From a virus, in IMG/VR virus record IMGVR_UViG_3300022926_001804, positions 1 through 64,000 of that record: a DNA stretch of 64,000 nt; one strand, 5' to 3'. The notes below the pieces were generated by a model. It saw only the letters and a program-made list of their open reading frames with translations, was not told the origin of the DNA and did not search any database. Below, piece after piece: positions 47,090 to 54,854 of the stretch; position 1 is the first letter of the stretch; every line of letters starts with the position of its first letter. A program made the translations under genes and the position numbers.

Positions 47090-48138
47090 TTTTTAATTAT
47101 TCCTGGTTTAAGTACACTAGCTAATCCTAATGCTTCTTTATTGAATTTAACAAGATTTGTTAATGCATCTAGTGTTACAAGACTCATTAATGTATCTCTA
47201 TGTGCATTTCCGTCAGCGCCAATTTTCCAATTATAAACGCCAACTTTGTTTTCTATAATTTTCTTACTATCTTTATTTAAAGACATATCATATAATGCTT
47301 GCTGTAATTTGGCAGTATTTGGATTGCCTTTGCGTACCCACAATGCTTTTTGCATACCGTCGCGAAAACTTTTTACAAGTTTATATGAATCATAGAAATC
47401 TCCGCTTGGCTTAACACCCCAACGTTTTTCAAATAGTATTTCAAGTTGGTATCCAGGATAGTTTGGATCATCTCCATGATCTCCTGTTTCACTGTTTAGA
47501 ATACCATGATGAAACCAAATTTCTGAATTATCATCTGATTCAACATGCTTTTTATATGCCGCTGGATTTTCTCTAGTAGCGTTTAGTTCACCACGTTTAA
47601 ATGCTAGTCGACGTTCGCCACCGCTCATGCCTTTAACCCATGTTACGTTCTCTTTAAAACAAGCGATATATTCATCAACTGTTTTGTCTGGTCCACATAG
47701 TAGAAGTGTCATTGCGAATGCTTCTGGAACCATACCTGAACCTGCCGCAAATCTAATACCACCATAGTCTAAATCAATAGCACGATTCTTGCCTACAATA
47801 ATATTCAAGTTCATAAGTCCAATACTTTCGTATTCGGCATAGTTATAATCAACTTCTTCTTGTAGGAAACTTACACCGTTACCACCATGACTTACCATAA
47901 TTACATCATTGTCATATTGCATTTCGTTATGAAATGTATCAAATCCTGGAATGTCTCGAGCGCCAGGAATATGTACAATATTAATATCTTCATTGAGATA
48001 TTTTTCTAATTCTTTAGCAACGATTTCTGCCCAAACACTTGTACCATCTCCTGGTTTTTGTGGTACTACCATCGTATAATCTGCATTTGCTACAGTAGCA
48101 AACATTACTAATACTAAACTCATAATTAACTTACGCAT
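47086..48138 (-). CDS. TctC-type periplasmic substrate-binding protein
   Basis: Extracytoplasmic binding protein of a tripartite tricarboxylate transporter. A signal peptide (MRKLIMSLVLVMFATVANA, cleavage AxA) precedes a 331-residue mature domain with the opening YTMVVPQKPGDGTSVWAEI and later strands typical of Bug-family receptors. It overlaps the TctA gene by eight bases. Its ligand should be a carboxylate but cannot be read from sequence. A phage encoding it together with TctA is unusual. Confidence 0.78.
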   Translation of the reverse strand: MRKLIMSLVLVMFATVANADYTMVVPQKPGDGTSVWAEIVAKELEKYLNEDINIVHIPGARDIPGFDTFHNEMQYDNDVIMVSHGGNGVSFLQEEVDYNYAEYESIGLMNLNIIVGKNRAIDLDYGGIRFAAGSGMVPEAFAMTLLLCGPDKTVDEYIACFKENVTWVKGMSGGERRLAFKRGELNATRENPAAYKKHVESDDNSEIWFHHGILNSETGDHGDDPNYPGYQLEILFEKRWGVKPSGDFYDSYKLVKSFRDGMQKALWVRKGNPNTAKLQQALYDMSLNKDSKKIIENKVGVYNWKIGADGNAHRDTLMSLVTLDALTNLVKFNKEALGLASVLKPGIIKK

Positions 48139-49564
48139 AATCTATTCTCCTTTTTGATTTTAATGCCCAAATTAGTGTTACAATTATTATAAAAACTAAT
48201 CCTAAGAATATTGGTTTATCTAACAGTTTATCAAATGTATAAAGTCCTGACATTTGAATTGTAAGAGCCTCTATTCTGTCAGATAGAATAAAGGCAAATA
48301 GCAGTGCAGGTCTGCTAAATTTGTATTTCTTTGCTAATAGTCCTACCACACTACATATAGCAAGTATAAAGTAATCTTCCCAACCGCCTGTATATTGTAC
48401 ACAAGCAAGTACTATAAAGCCTAATAGCAACGGAAAGTAGTATTTGTAGGGTATTTGTGCTATTCGGGCTATAAATGGCGTCGTAAACAAGCATACAGCG
48501 CCTACAAGCACTGTTGCAAGCATAAAGCCGTATAACATACTATCAAAGAATTTAGTGTCATTTGCAAGCTCTAAGGTACCTAATTCAAAATTTAAATATG
48601 CAAACAAGGCCATTACAATGGCAGCAAAGGGTGCGCCTGGAATACCAAACAGTACTGTAGGAATCATGCTGGTTGCTTTTTGTGCATTGTTAGCACCTTC
48701 TGGTCCTATAACACCTTTGATATTTCCATTACCAAACTTGTCTTTAGGATGACTTGCAACTGTCGAACTGTATGCCATCCAATCTGCAACTGCGCCGCCT
48801 AATCCGGGCAATAAGCCGACAAATGCGCCAATGATTCCTCCACGCAATGCATCACGTTTATTATTCCAGACAGCAAGTATTCCTTCTTTAGTTTGTGTAC
48901 CATTTGCAAATGCTGGATTGCTAGTATTTGTACGATATTTAAGACCGCTTAATAATTCTGGAATAGCAAACAATCCGGCAACTAACGGCATTAATTGTAC
49001 GCCTGCGCCAAGATATTCCCAACCGCCGGTCCATCGGTCTACATTAGTTGTAGGATCAACTCCTATTAATCCTATAAACATACCAAAGCACAATGCAATT
49101 ACACTTCTAACCCAAAACTTATTTGTTATAAATGTTACGCATACTAACGCTAACATTGTAAATGCCCATAATTCTGGAACACCAAATATCATTATTAGAT
49201 CAGTATAATAAGGTAACAAGAAGAATGTAAGTGACCCCCATATTAATCCGTTCAATGTACTTGTAGTTACTGCGGCGCTAATAGCATATGTTGCTTTACC
49301 CTGTAGTGCTAATGGAAAGCCGTCTACCATAGTTGCCGCGGCTGAGTTTGCACCAGGTATTCCTAACAGTACACCTGTATAAGTATCACCTGTTGTGCTT
49401 GCGGCTACAACTGCCATAACAAATATAACTGCTAGATACGGATCTGGAAATAAAGTAATAAATGAAAATACAAATATTAAACCTGTAGTTGCTCCTGCAC
49501 CTGGCAGAATACCAATTATTAATCCATAAAATGTTCCTGCGAGTAGTGCCAATATCGAAGCCAA
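48131..49564 (-). CDS. TctA-type transporter permease
   Basis: Large membrane subunit of a tripartite tricarboxylate transporter. 477 residues with about 11-12 hydrophobic segments. The family signatures are clear: a first Gly-rich segment GILPGAGATTGLIF, later LGIPGANSAAATMVDGFPL, FVGLLPGLGGAVADWMAYS and IPTVLFGIPGAPFAAIVMALF. First gene of a three-gene reverse operon with TctC and an ANL ligase. The small TctB subunit is not seen. AAGGAG lies upstream of the start. Confidence 0.9.
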   Translation of the reverse strand: MASILALLAGTFYGLIIGILPGAGATTGLIFVFSFITLFPDPYLAVIFVMAVVAASTTGDTYTGVLLGIPGANSAAATMVDGFPLALQGKATYAISAAVTTSTLNGLIWGSLTFFLLPYYTDLIMIFGVPELWAFTMLALVCVTFITNKFWVRSVIALCFGMFIGLIGVDPTTNVDRWTGGWEYLGAGVQLMPLVAGLFAIPELLSGLKYRTNTSNPAFANGTQTKEGILAVWNNKRDALRGGIIGAFVGLLPGLGGAVADWMAYSSTVASHPKDKFGNGNIKGVIGPEGANNAQKATSMIPTVLFGIPGAPFAAIVMALFAYLNFELGTLELANDTKFFDSMLYGFMLATVLVGAVCLFTTPFIARIAQIPYKYYFPLLLGFIVLACVQYTGGWEDYFILAICSVVGLLAKKYKFSRPALLFAFILSDRIEALTIQMSGLYTFDKLLDKPIFLGLVFIIIVTLIWALKSKRRIDYA

Positions 49565-49578
49565 TATTTTCTCCTTGT

Positions 49579-49621
49579 ATATAATTAATTATATCAGGAG
49601 AACATTTTTTTGAAAAAATGT
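49579..49621. promoter_or_regulatory. Palindromic divergent control region
   Basis: Between divergent TctA and methyltransferase genes stand a 16-base palindrome (ATATAATTAATTATAT, 49579-49594) with TATAAT on both strands, and a second inverted repeat ACATTTTTT/TGAAAAAATGT (49602-49621). No -35 box is clear on either side. It may contain overlapping divergent promoters or an operator. Confidence 0.4.
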
Positions 49622-49632
49622 GGAGAAAAATT

Positions 49633-50358
49633 ATGAATACACGAATTTTTTCGCTAGTTATGAAAAATTTAGAAGAAACCTTTAATTTATCTAAGTACAA
49701 AGGTTTACAATTAAACAAGGATAGTATAGTAGACGACCTACCGTTTACTCCTGTGCGTAAAGAAAAGTTTGCACAAAACATCATGCACGAGTTAGATATT
49801 GAACATTTAGACTTAACTGGTACTATTGAACAATTTGTACAATCGTTAGATACCTTTTATATGAAAAGATTCTTTGGAGAAATTTGGAAACCTAATACTG
49901 ACAATCATACTTACAGTGGTTGGAATATTGTGGAACGAATAAACAAACAGAATCCACGTAATGTATTAGACTTTGGATGCGGATATAATCAATTTAAACC
50001 ACGTATTAAAAATCTAACAGGCATTGATCCATTTAACGATAACGCAGACTATATGGTAGATATTTTAGAGTTTAATGTAGATGAAAAATATGATCACATG
50101 ATTGTGTTTGGCAGTTTAAATTTTGGTGACGAAAATGATATCCGTATAAGATTTGATAAGTTATATAATTTATTAGACACTAACGGTAGAATGTACTTTA
50201 GAGTTAATCCGGGAATACTATGGCCAAAAGGACCATATGTAGATATATTCCCATGGACCTTCGAATTCGCTTACAAACTTGCTAAAGAATATAATTGTAA
50301 TTTAGAACAGTACAAAAAAGATAATACAAGAATATATTTTGAATTATTAAAGATGTGA
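49633..50358 (+). CDS. Class I SAM-dependent methyltransferase-like protein
   Basis: A 241-residue protein. NPRNVLDFGCGYN (about 107-119) is motif I of class I methyltransferases; LTGIDPF is the acidic second strand; YDHMIVFGSLNFGDE is motif IV-like. Substrate unknown. Start ATG 49633 has GGAGAA upstream; an ATG five codons earlier lacks one. It is a lone forward gene between reverse operons and ends convergent with the sulfotransferase-like gene, overlapping by 12 bases. Confidence 0.75.
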   Translation: MNTRIFSLVMKNLEETFNLSKYKGLQLNKDSIVDDLPFTPVRKEKFAQNIMHELDIEHLDLTGTIEQFVQSLDTFYMKRFFGEIWKPNTDNHTYSGWNIVERINKQNPRNVLDFGCGYNQFKPRIKNLTGIDPFNDNADYMVDILEFNVDEKYDHMIVFGSLNFGDENDIRIRFDKLYNLLDTNGRMYFRVNPGILWPKGPYVDIFPWTFEFAYKLAKEYNCNLEQYKKDNTRIYFELLKM

Positions 50359-51075
50359 CACGGCTTTAGCAAACTCTACTGTTTTGATAAAAGCTGTTTC
50401 GTTAAATTTAAGATCAAACTTGTTACATAATGTTAAGAAAAATTCTTTATCGTATAATTGAGAAACTTCTTTAATAATAAAATCTTTATCATCTGCCTTT
50501 TGTTTGTAACCGTTTATCTGCATAGTAAGGTCGTTAATTAAACATTCTTTAAATGTTATTCCGTGTTCGTTTGCTTTATCAGTATATAAATCTTTAAAAA
50601 GATAATTTCTATTTTTTGGATCTACATAATAATGACATGTACTATTCATCCACCTAGTATATAATAGTTCTATATCTTCAGGAATGATTACAAAATGTTT
50701 TGCCGGATTAAAAAAATTCTTTACTCTATCTAAATCTGAGTGCAGTGTATATACAAAATTGTTAGGATAAAGATGTTGTTTCCATTTTTTAATTTCGTCT
50801 TGTGAATATTCTCTACCTTGCTTTTCGGCCATATCTAACACAGGAGGAATAGTTTTGTCACATACTCCTTTACCTAAAGCACCTTTAAATCTTTTATTGA
50901 AATGTAATCTTGAAAAATTAGAATCGTGCATAATATCAAACGGTTCCCAAGGATTGATTCCGTTTTGTATATGATCATACCAACTGACATTATTACAACT
51001 AGAAATAATTCTTCCTGCAATATGTCCACCAGATCCCATAGGAAAATTAACTGTAATTGAATTATTATACATCAA
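50347..51075 (-). CDS. Sulfotransferase-like P-loop protein (tentative)
   Basis: A 242-residue protein. NFPMGSGGHIAGRIIS at residues 9-24 resembles the PAPS-binding 5' loop of sulfotransferases, and the Asp/Arg-rich middle and HFVIIPEDIELLYTRW could be the second nucleotide site. The match is weak and no PAPS source is seen in the window. Last gene of the six-gene reverse operon, overlapping the ANL core gene by 11 bases. Confidence 0.45.
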   Translation of the reverse strand: MMYNNSITVNFPMGSGGHIAGRIISSCNNVSWYDHIQNGINPWEPFDIMHDSNFSRLHFNKRFKGALGKGVCDKTIPPVLDMAEKQGREYSQDEIKKWKQHLYPNNFVYTLHSDLDRVKNFFNPAKHFVIIPEDIELLYTRWMNSTCHYYVDPKNRNYLFKDLYTDKANEHGITFKECLINDLTMQINGYKQKADDKDFIIKEVSQLYDKEFFLTLCNKFDLKFNETAFIKTVEFAKAVSHL

Positions 51076-51742
51076 GTCTTCCTAAATAATATAATCCTTT
51101 ATTCTTATATGTTACAAGATCGCCTGTTGCAAACCAATCGTCATATATACACATTGGACTTTTTACATATAATTGATTTTCTTTAACTTTATAATTGCAC
51201 CAAAATGTATTGCCCAAAATATTATCTTCTGCTGTGTCTCCAGGCTTGTACAACTTATTAATTACACATGGTCCAATTTCACTCATACCCCAATTTGCTA
51301 AAACTGTAGCACCTTGATCTATAAATGCTTGTATGTGATGTTTAGGAATTGGATCACTGCCCATTGCAACAAATTTACCCGTCAAATCAGCTGTTTTAAA
51401 GCCCTTAGTGCTTAGTAGTGCTTCGCACATAGCAGGAGCAATAAACGTGTGTGTATGACGCTTAAAACGCTTTAAAAAGGTATATGCGTTGAACTTTTCA
51501 ATAGTTATATCACACCCTAATGTATATGCTGGCAAACTTTGAAGTAATAACCCACCTGCATGAGTCATTCTAGTAACTGTGTATACACTACTATTTTTGG
51601 TTAGTTTTTGAGCAGTAATTGCAGTATTAATGCAGTGTTTTAGATTTTCAGGATCTCTATAAATTTGCTTAGGTGTACCTGTAGTACCACTAGAACTTAT
51701 ATTACATCCTTGTTTTAAGATAGTGTCAAAGTTCAGTTCCAT
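51065..51742 (-). CDS. Minimal AMP-binding (ANL) core protein
   Basis: A 225-residue protein. It has the phosphate-loop SSSGTTGTPK (about 16-25), NWGMSEIGP (A5) and DDWFATGDLVTYKNKG with YYLGRLDV (A7/A8 start) but stops there, lacking the whole C-terminal domain with the catalytic Lys, and also lacks the usual first 100-150 residues. It may adenylate with help from a partner, or be a specialised half-enzyme. It overlaps the aminotransferase gene by 17 bases. Confidence 0.75.
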   Translation of the reverse strand: MELNFDTILKQGCNISSSGTTGTPKQIYRDPENLKHCINTAITAQKLTKNSSVYTVTRMTHAGGLLLQSLPAYTLGCDITIEKFNAYTFLKRFKRHTHTFIAPAMCEALLSTKGFKTADLTGKFVAMGSDPIPKHHIQAFIDQGATVLANWGMSEIGPCVINKLYKPGDTAEDNILGNTFWCNYKVKENQLYVKSPMCIYDDWFATGDLVTYKNKGLYYLGRLDV

Positions 51743-52565
51743 ACTGTGTTTTCTTATCCTCGTACTTTTGTATTAATAGATCAGTAACCGAACCTGTGAT
51801 AGTCGTTGGTGTCACACCTCCACTTGAACTTGTAATAAAAACTTCGTCTGCTGATAAAAACATTTGTTGTGTAATTGGCATACGCTTAAAAGTAATATTG
51901 TTTTCTTTAGCAATATCTTCTACAACACTCATAGTAATACCTTTAAGAACATTCTTATCTGATGTTTTAATTACTCCGTCTTTAACAATTCCAACATTAA
52001 ACCCTGGACCTTCTGTAACAAATCCGTCTACATCAACTAATACTGTAGTATCAAAGCCGGCAGGAGTTTTACGTTGACTAAGTGTTAAATCTATCCAAGC
52101 CATGTTTTTATATTCTTGTCCATAGTAATCATCGTTAACTCTATTTGTATTTTTGTCCAAATACAGTTTTACCATCGGTGTACTTGCTATAGGATAACTT
52201 GGTTTAATATACATTGCAAAATTTACAGGACAGTTTTCTAAGTCTCTAGGATTACCACTAGGCGGAAATCCTCTCCAGATTATAAACCATACAAATGCAT
52301 TATCAATTGGATTACGCTTTGCTAATTCTTTAATAATCTCTAGAGGATCGACGTCTGGAATAGTTAGTCCGTAGCGTTCTGCACTATTACGGAATCTTTG
52401 CAAGTGTCTTTCATAACAAAATGCTTTGCCGTTGTATACTGGCATAACATCATATGTAGCATCACAATGAATGAAACCAAAGTCAAGTATACTTGGTCCA
52501 ATCTCTCCTAACGGTTTGTATTCACCGTTTTTATATGCTAATAAGTCTAATACGTTAGTCATCAA
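51726..52565 (-). CDS. Class IV PLP enzyme (branched-chain/D-amino-acid aminotransferase or aminodeoxychorismate lyase type)
   Basis: A 279-residue fold-type IV PLP enzyme. The Schiff-base Lys is probably Lys153 in EYKNMAWID; GFVTEGPGFNVGIV (about 181-194) is the phosphate-side motif with Glu185; VLKGITMSVV and SADEVFITSSSGGVTP (about 255-270) complete the signature. It resembles IlvE/Dat/PabC equally. Overlaps the membrane protein gene and the ANL core. Likely makes or uses an amino acid building block. Confidence 0.85.
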   Translation of the reverse strand: MMTNVLDLLAYKNGEYKPLGEIGPSILDFGFIHCDATYDVMPVYNGKAFCYERHLQRFRNSAERYGLTIPDVDPLEIIKELAKRNPIDNAFVWFIIWRGFPPSGNPRDLENCPVNFAMYIKPSYPIASTPMVKLYLDKNTNRVNDDYYGQEYKNMAWIDLTLSQRKTPAGFDTTVLVDVDGFVTEGPGFNVGIVKDGVIKTSDKNVLKGITMSVVEDIAKENNITFKRMPITQQMFLSADEVFITSSSGGVTPTTITGSVTDLLIQKYEDKKTQYGTEL

Positions 52566-52812
52566 AATGTACCTTCTTTAATTGAGGATCATCAGGCAAT
52601 TTTTCTTTGAGGACTTTTAAACGATTAATTCTCCATTCAAGGAGTTTAAAATCTAATACCCAAGGAAAAATAGCGTGAATCAAACTTCCTATAGTTACTG
52701 CTAATAAAAAGAAAAATTCGTTCATTGCTAAACGAAAGTGCCACCAATAGCCCGCATCAGGCTTACCGGCTTTATTCTTTGCTTCGTCTAAGTGTTTAGG
52801 ATTGTACCACAT
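52555..52812 (-). CDS. Small membrane protein
   Basis: An 85-residue protein with a hydrophobic segment NEFFFLLAVTIGSLIHAIFPW (about 31-51) and charged ends. It resembles short LIHAIFP-containing proteins annotated as capsule-biosynthesis-like (DUF6356). Overlaps both neighbours. Confidence 0.6.
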   Translation of the reverse strand: MWYNPKHLDEAKNKAGKPDAGYWWHFRLAMNEFFFLLAVTIGSLIHAIFPWVLDFKLLEWRINRLKVLKEKLPDDPQLKKVHFDD

Positions 52813-53353
52813 AGTCTCCTTTCAGCAAACTTCTACGTCTAGTGTATTCATTAATGTTTAATTTCCAGACGGTTTGCTCAGTGTAATATAACATCATTTC
52901 ACTATGTTTGTCAAGTATTTTCTGTTTTGCCAATAATCCCATCAACTTGTGATTACGAGCGGCTTTACCATTAGAATGTTCATGATGTATGTTTGTGCTA
53001 ATATATAGTTGATCAGTAGGGCACCATTCTATAAAACGAGGAATCATTTCACGTTGTGTAATACTGTTCCAATCTCCTTTACCTAGTCCCCGAAAGGTAT
53101 CAGTTTGAGGTAACTCACAGCCTCTAAACATAATGCGCCATGCTGTATCACCAACTTCAGGCAAAGGATGACATCCTGCTACTGCCACTATTTCACTATC
53201 TTTAATTGCGCAAAAAAATTCACCGTGTTCTTTGCACCAATCAAACTTCATTGCTTTTAAACTTGAATTATTTTCGTAGCCTAGTTGCTTTGCTTTAGAG
53301 CAAAATATTTCTAACTTAGGTATGTGTTCATCAGTAATTGTTGTAACAATCAT
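52796..53353 (-). CDS. GNAT-like N-acyltransferase
   Basis: A 185-residue protein with the strand order of the GNAT fold: EFFCAIKDSEIVAVAGCHPLP (beta4-like) and WRIMFRGCELPQ, then QLYISTNIHHEHSNGKAARNHKLMGLL. A clean R/Q-x-x-G-x-G/A acetyl-CoA loop is not seen, though FRGLGKGD may be part of it. May acylate an amine from the operon's metabolite. Overlaps the hydroxylase-like gene by four bases. Confidence 0.6.
   Translation of the reverse strand: MIVTTITDEHIPKLEIFCSKAKQLGYENNSSLKAMKFDWCKEHGEFFCAIKDSEIVAVAGCHPLPEVGDTAWRIMFRGCELPQTDTFRGLGKGDWNSITQREMIPRFIEWCPTDQLYISTNIHHEHSNGKAARNHKLMGLLAKQKILDKHSEMMLYYTEQTVWKLNINEYTRRRSLLKGDYVVQS
52886..52914 (-). promoter_or_regulatory. Possible reverse sigma70-type promoter
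   Basis: TTGACA on the reverse strand (complement 52909-52914), a 17-18-base spacer and a TTATAT/TATATT -10-like box. It lies inside the GNAT gene, about 75 bases upstream of the small membrane protein gene. The -10 is weak. Confidence 0.35.
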
Positions 53354-53982
53354 AGGTAACTCAAATTATCTGAAATAATATTTACAGTTTCTTCATTAAG
53401 GTCTACATTTACAACTATCATATATGAAGGTTTAAAACTAGTATTAAATAGGTAATGTGTTTTAAGAGTATCTACAAAGTACACACATCCATTATCCCAA
53501 TGCTCAATCTTACCATCAATTATAAAACTAAAATTTGGTGGGTTAACATTGCGTAACGGAATTAGTAATCTAAAACTATCTATTTTTGTAGTCTTATTAT
53601 CTCTATGAGGAGGAAAATATCCGCCGGGGTCGAGTTTTAAAATATGAGTTCTAAAAATATGTTGCTTTAGTGGTGCTAGACATGCTTGTAATTCAGGAGA
53701 TTTATTATACACATCTGTGTACGTTTTAAAATCTCTTTCACTATAGTCTGTATTATTATCTTTATTGTATTCAATTAAACTATCTAGATCAGGAATACCA
53801 GAGACGCCTCCATCAAGACTTGTAATACTTAATCCGTACCTATTAACAGACTTCCTTGGGTTGTAAGGTACATACTCAAAGTCTTGTTCAGTAAGGTTAA
53901 GGAACTTATTAACATCATTTAGAACAAGATTTAATTTAAACACTGTTCCGTATGCTGTTAAATGGTTGTAGAGGTTAATCAC
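53350..53982 (-). CDS. Aspartyl/asparaginyl beta-hydroxylase-like cupin oxygenase
   Basis: A 210-residue protein with Fe ligands in YFPPHRDNKTT (His-x-Asp, about 115) and LKTHYLFN (distal His, about 173). SFRLLIPLRNVNPPNFSFII and NGCVYFVD follow the PF05118 fold. The usual cosubstrate Arg position carries Ser/Lys (SFKPSYMIVVNVD), so activity is uncertain. First gene of the six-gene reverse operon. Confidence 0.7.
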   Translation of the reverse strand: MINLYNHLTAYGTVFKLNLVLNDVNKFLNLTEQDFEYVPYNPRKSVNRYGLSITSLDGGVSGIPDLDSLIEYNKDNNTDYSERDFKTYTDVYNKSPELQACLAPLKQHIFRTHILKLDPGGYFPPHRDNKTTKIDSFRLLIPLRNVNPPNFSFIIDGKIEHWDNGCVYFVDTLKTHYLFNTSFKPSYMIVVNVDLNEETVNIISDNLSYL

Positions 53983-54008
53983 TTTCGCTAATCCATTCGA
54001 TATCTTTT

Positions 54009-54050
54009 AGTAAATATATGTGTATTTAATAAGAAAAAAAGGATACACAT
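54009..54050 (+). promoter_or_regulatory. Late-type box and inverted repeat before the QueC-like gene
   Basis: AGTAAATA (54009-54016), a weak late-box variant, is followed by ATGTGTAT (54018-54025) and its complement ATACACAT (54043-54050), an 8-bp stem with the AAAAAAAGG ribosome-site region in the loop. The next gene starts seven bases on. Confidence 0.35.
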
Positions 54051-54056
54051 TACAAT

Positions 54057-54854
54057 ATGGCATATGTATACAGAAGCAAAGGTTCATATCCTCCTAAGAA
54101 TCAAAAAATAATAGAACATACGTATAAAGCTAAAAGCGGATTAGATGCTATAGTGCCTATCAATCCCGAATGGGAGAACATGGGAGTTCAAATAAGTGGA
54201 GGTATGGATAGTGCCTTGTTACTCTATCTAGTAGCAAAGACAGTAAAAGATAATAATTATACTATCAACGTAAGACCTATACATTTTGATATCCCTACTA
54301 AGTTACCTGTACAACCTCTTGCTATTATAAAAAAAGTAGAAGAATTATTAGACTTTAAATTTGGAGATATTATAGAATACGCTATTCCTTTAGAACAGTG
54401 TACAAAAGAAGCAACTATGTCAGGGGTTGGCAAGAAAGAATTTATTATACTTAAAATTAGAGAAATGTTAATGTCTAAAGTTGTTAATTTTGAAGTTAAC
54501 GGAAATACAAAAAATCCACCTGTTGAGTTTAGAAAACATTTTCCAAATGATGAATTTAGACAAAAGAATAGAGACCGAACACTTGACATTTACACAGGAC
54601 CATATAATGCTTCACCGCTTTCTCACTTAGATAAAGCAGATGTTGTAAGCCTGTATAAAAAATATAATCTAATCGACGAATTAATGACGTTAACATGTTC
54701 ATGTGATAACTGGAGAGATCAAATTATTGCGAAAAAATTAGATATCCCTTGTGGTCAATGTTGGTGGTGCTACGAACGAGCATACGGACTTAGTCAAAAT
54801 AATATTCAAGATCCTACACCTGTAAAGAAATTTGAAGATGAAAATTCCAAGTAA
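54057..54854 (+). CDS. QueC-like PP-loop ATPase
   Basis: A 265-residue protein. The PP-loop SGGMDS is at residues 47-52; SPLSHLDKADVVSLYKKYN (about 182-200) and LTCSCDNWRDQ plus PCGQCWWCYERAYG (about 210-245) give the helix and four-Cys zinc site typical of QueC (preQ0 synthase). QueC forms the nitrile from CDG. It could therefore complete the deazaguanine pathway, though it lies 16 kb from queE and next to the radical SAM island, so another amide or nitrile product is possible. Confidence 0.65.
   Translation: MAYVYRSKGSYPPKNQKIIEHTYKAKSGLDAIVPINPEWENMGVQISGGMDSALLLYLVAKTVKDNNYTINVRPIHFDIPTKLPVQPLAIIKKVEELLDFKFGDIIEYAIPLEQCTKEATMSGVGKKEFIILKIREMLMSKVVNFEVNGNTKNPPVEFRKHFPNDEFRQKNRDRTLDIYTGPYNASPLSHLDKADVVSLYKKYNLIDELMTLTCSCDNWRDQIIAKKLDIPCGQCWWCYERAYGLSQNNIQDPTPVKKFEDENSK

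Noticed and set aside
48555-49208. Forward ORFs opposite TctA
   Set aside because: Antisense shadows of the transporter gene; the composition lacks any domain pattern and TctA is unambiguous.
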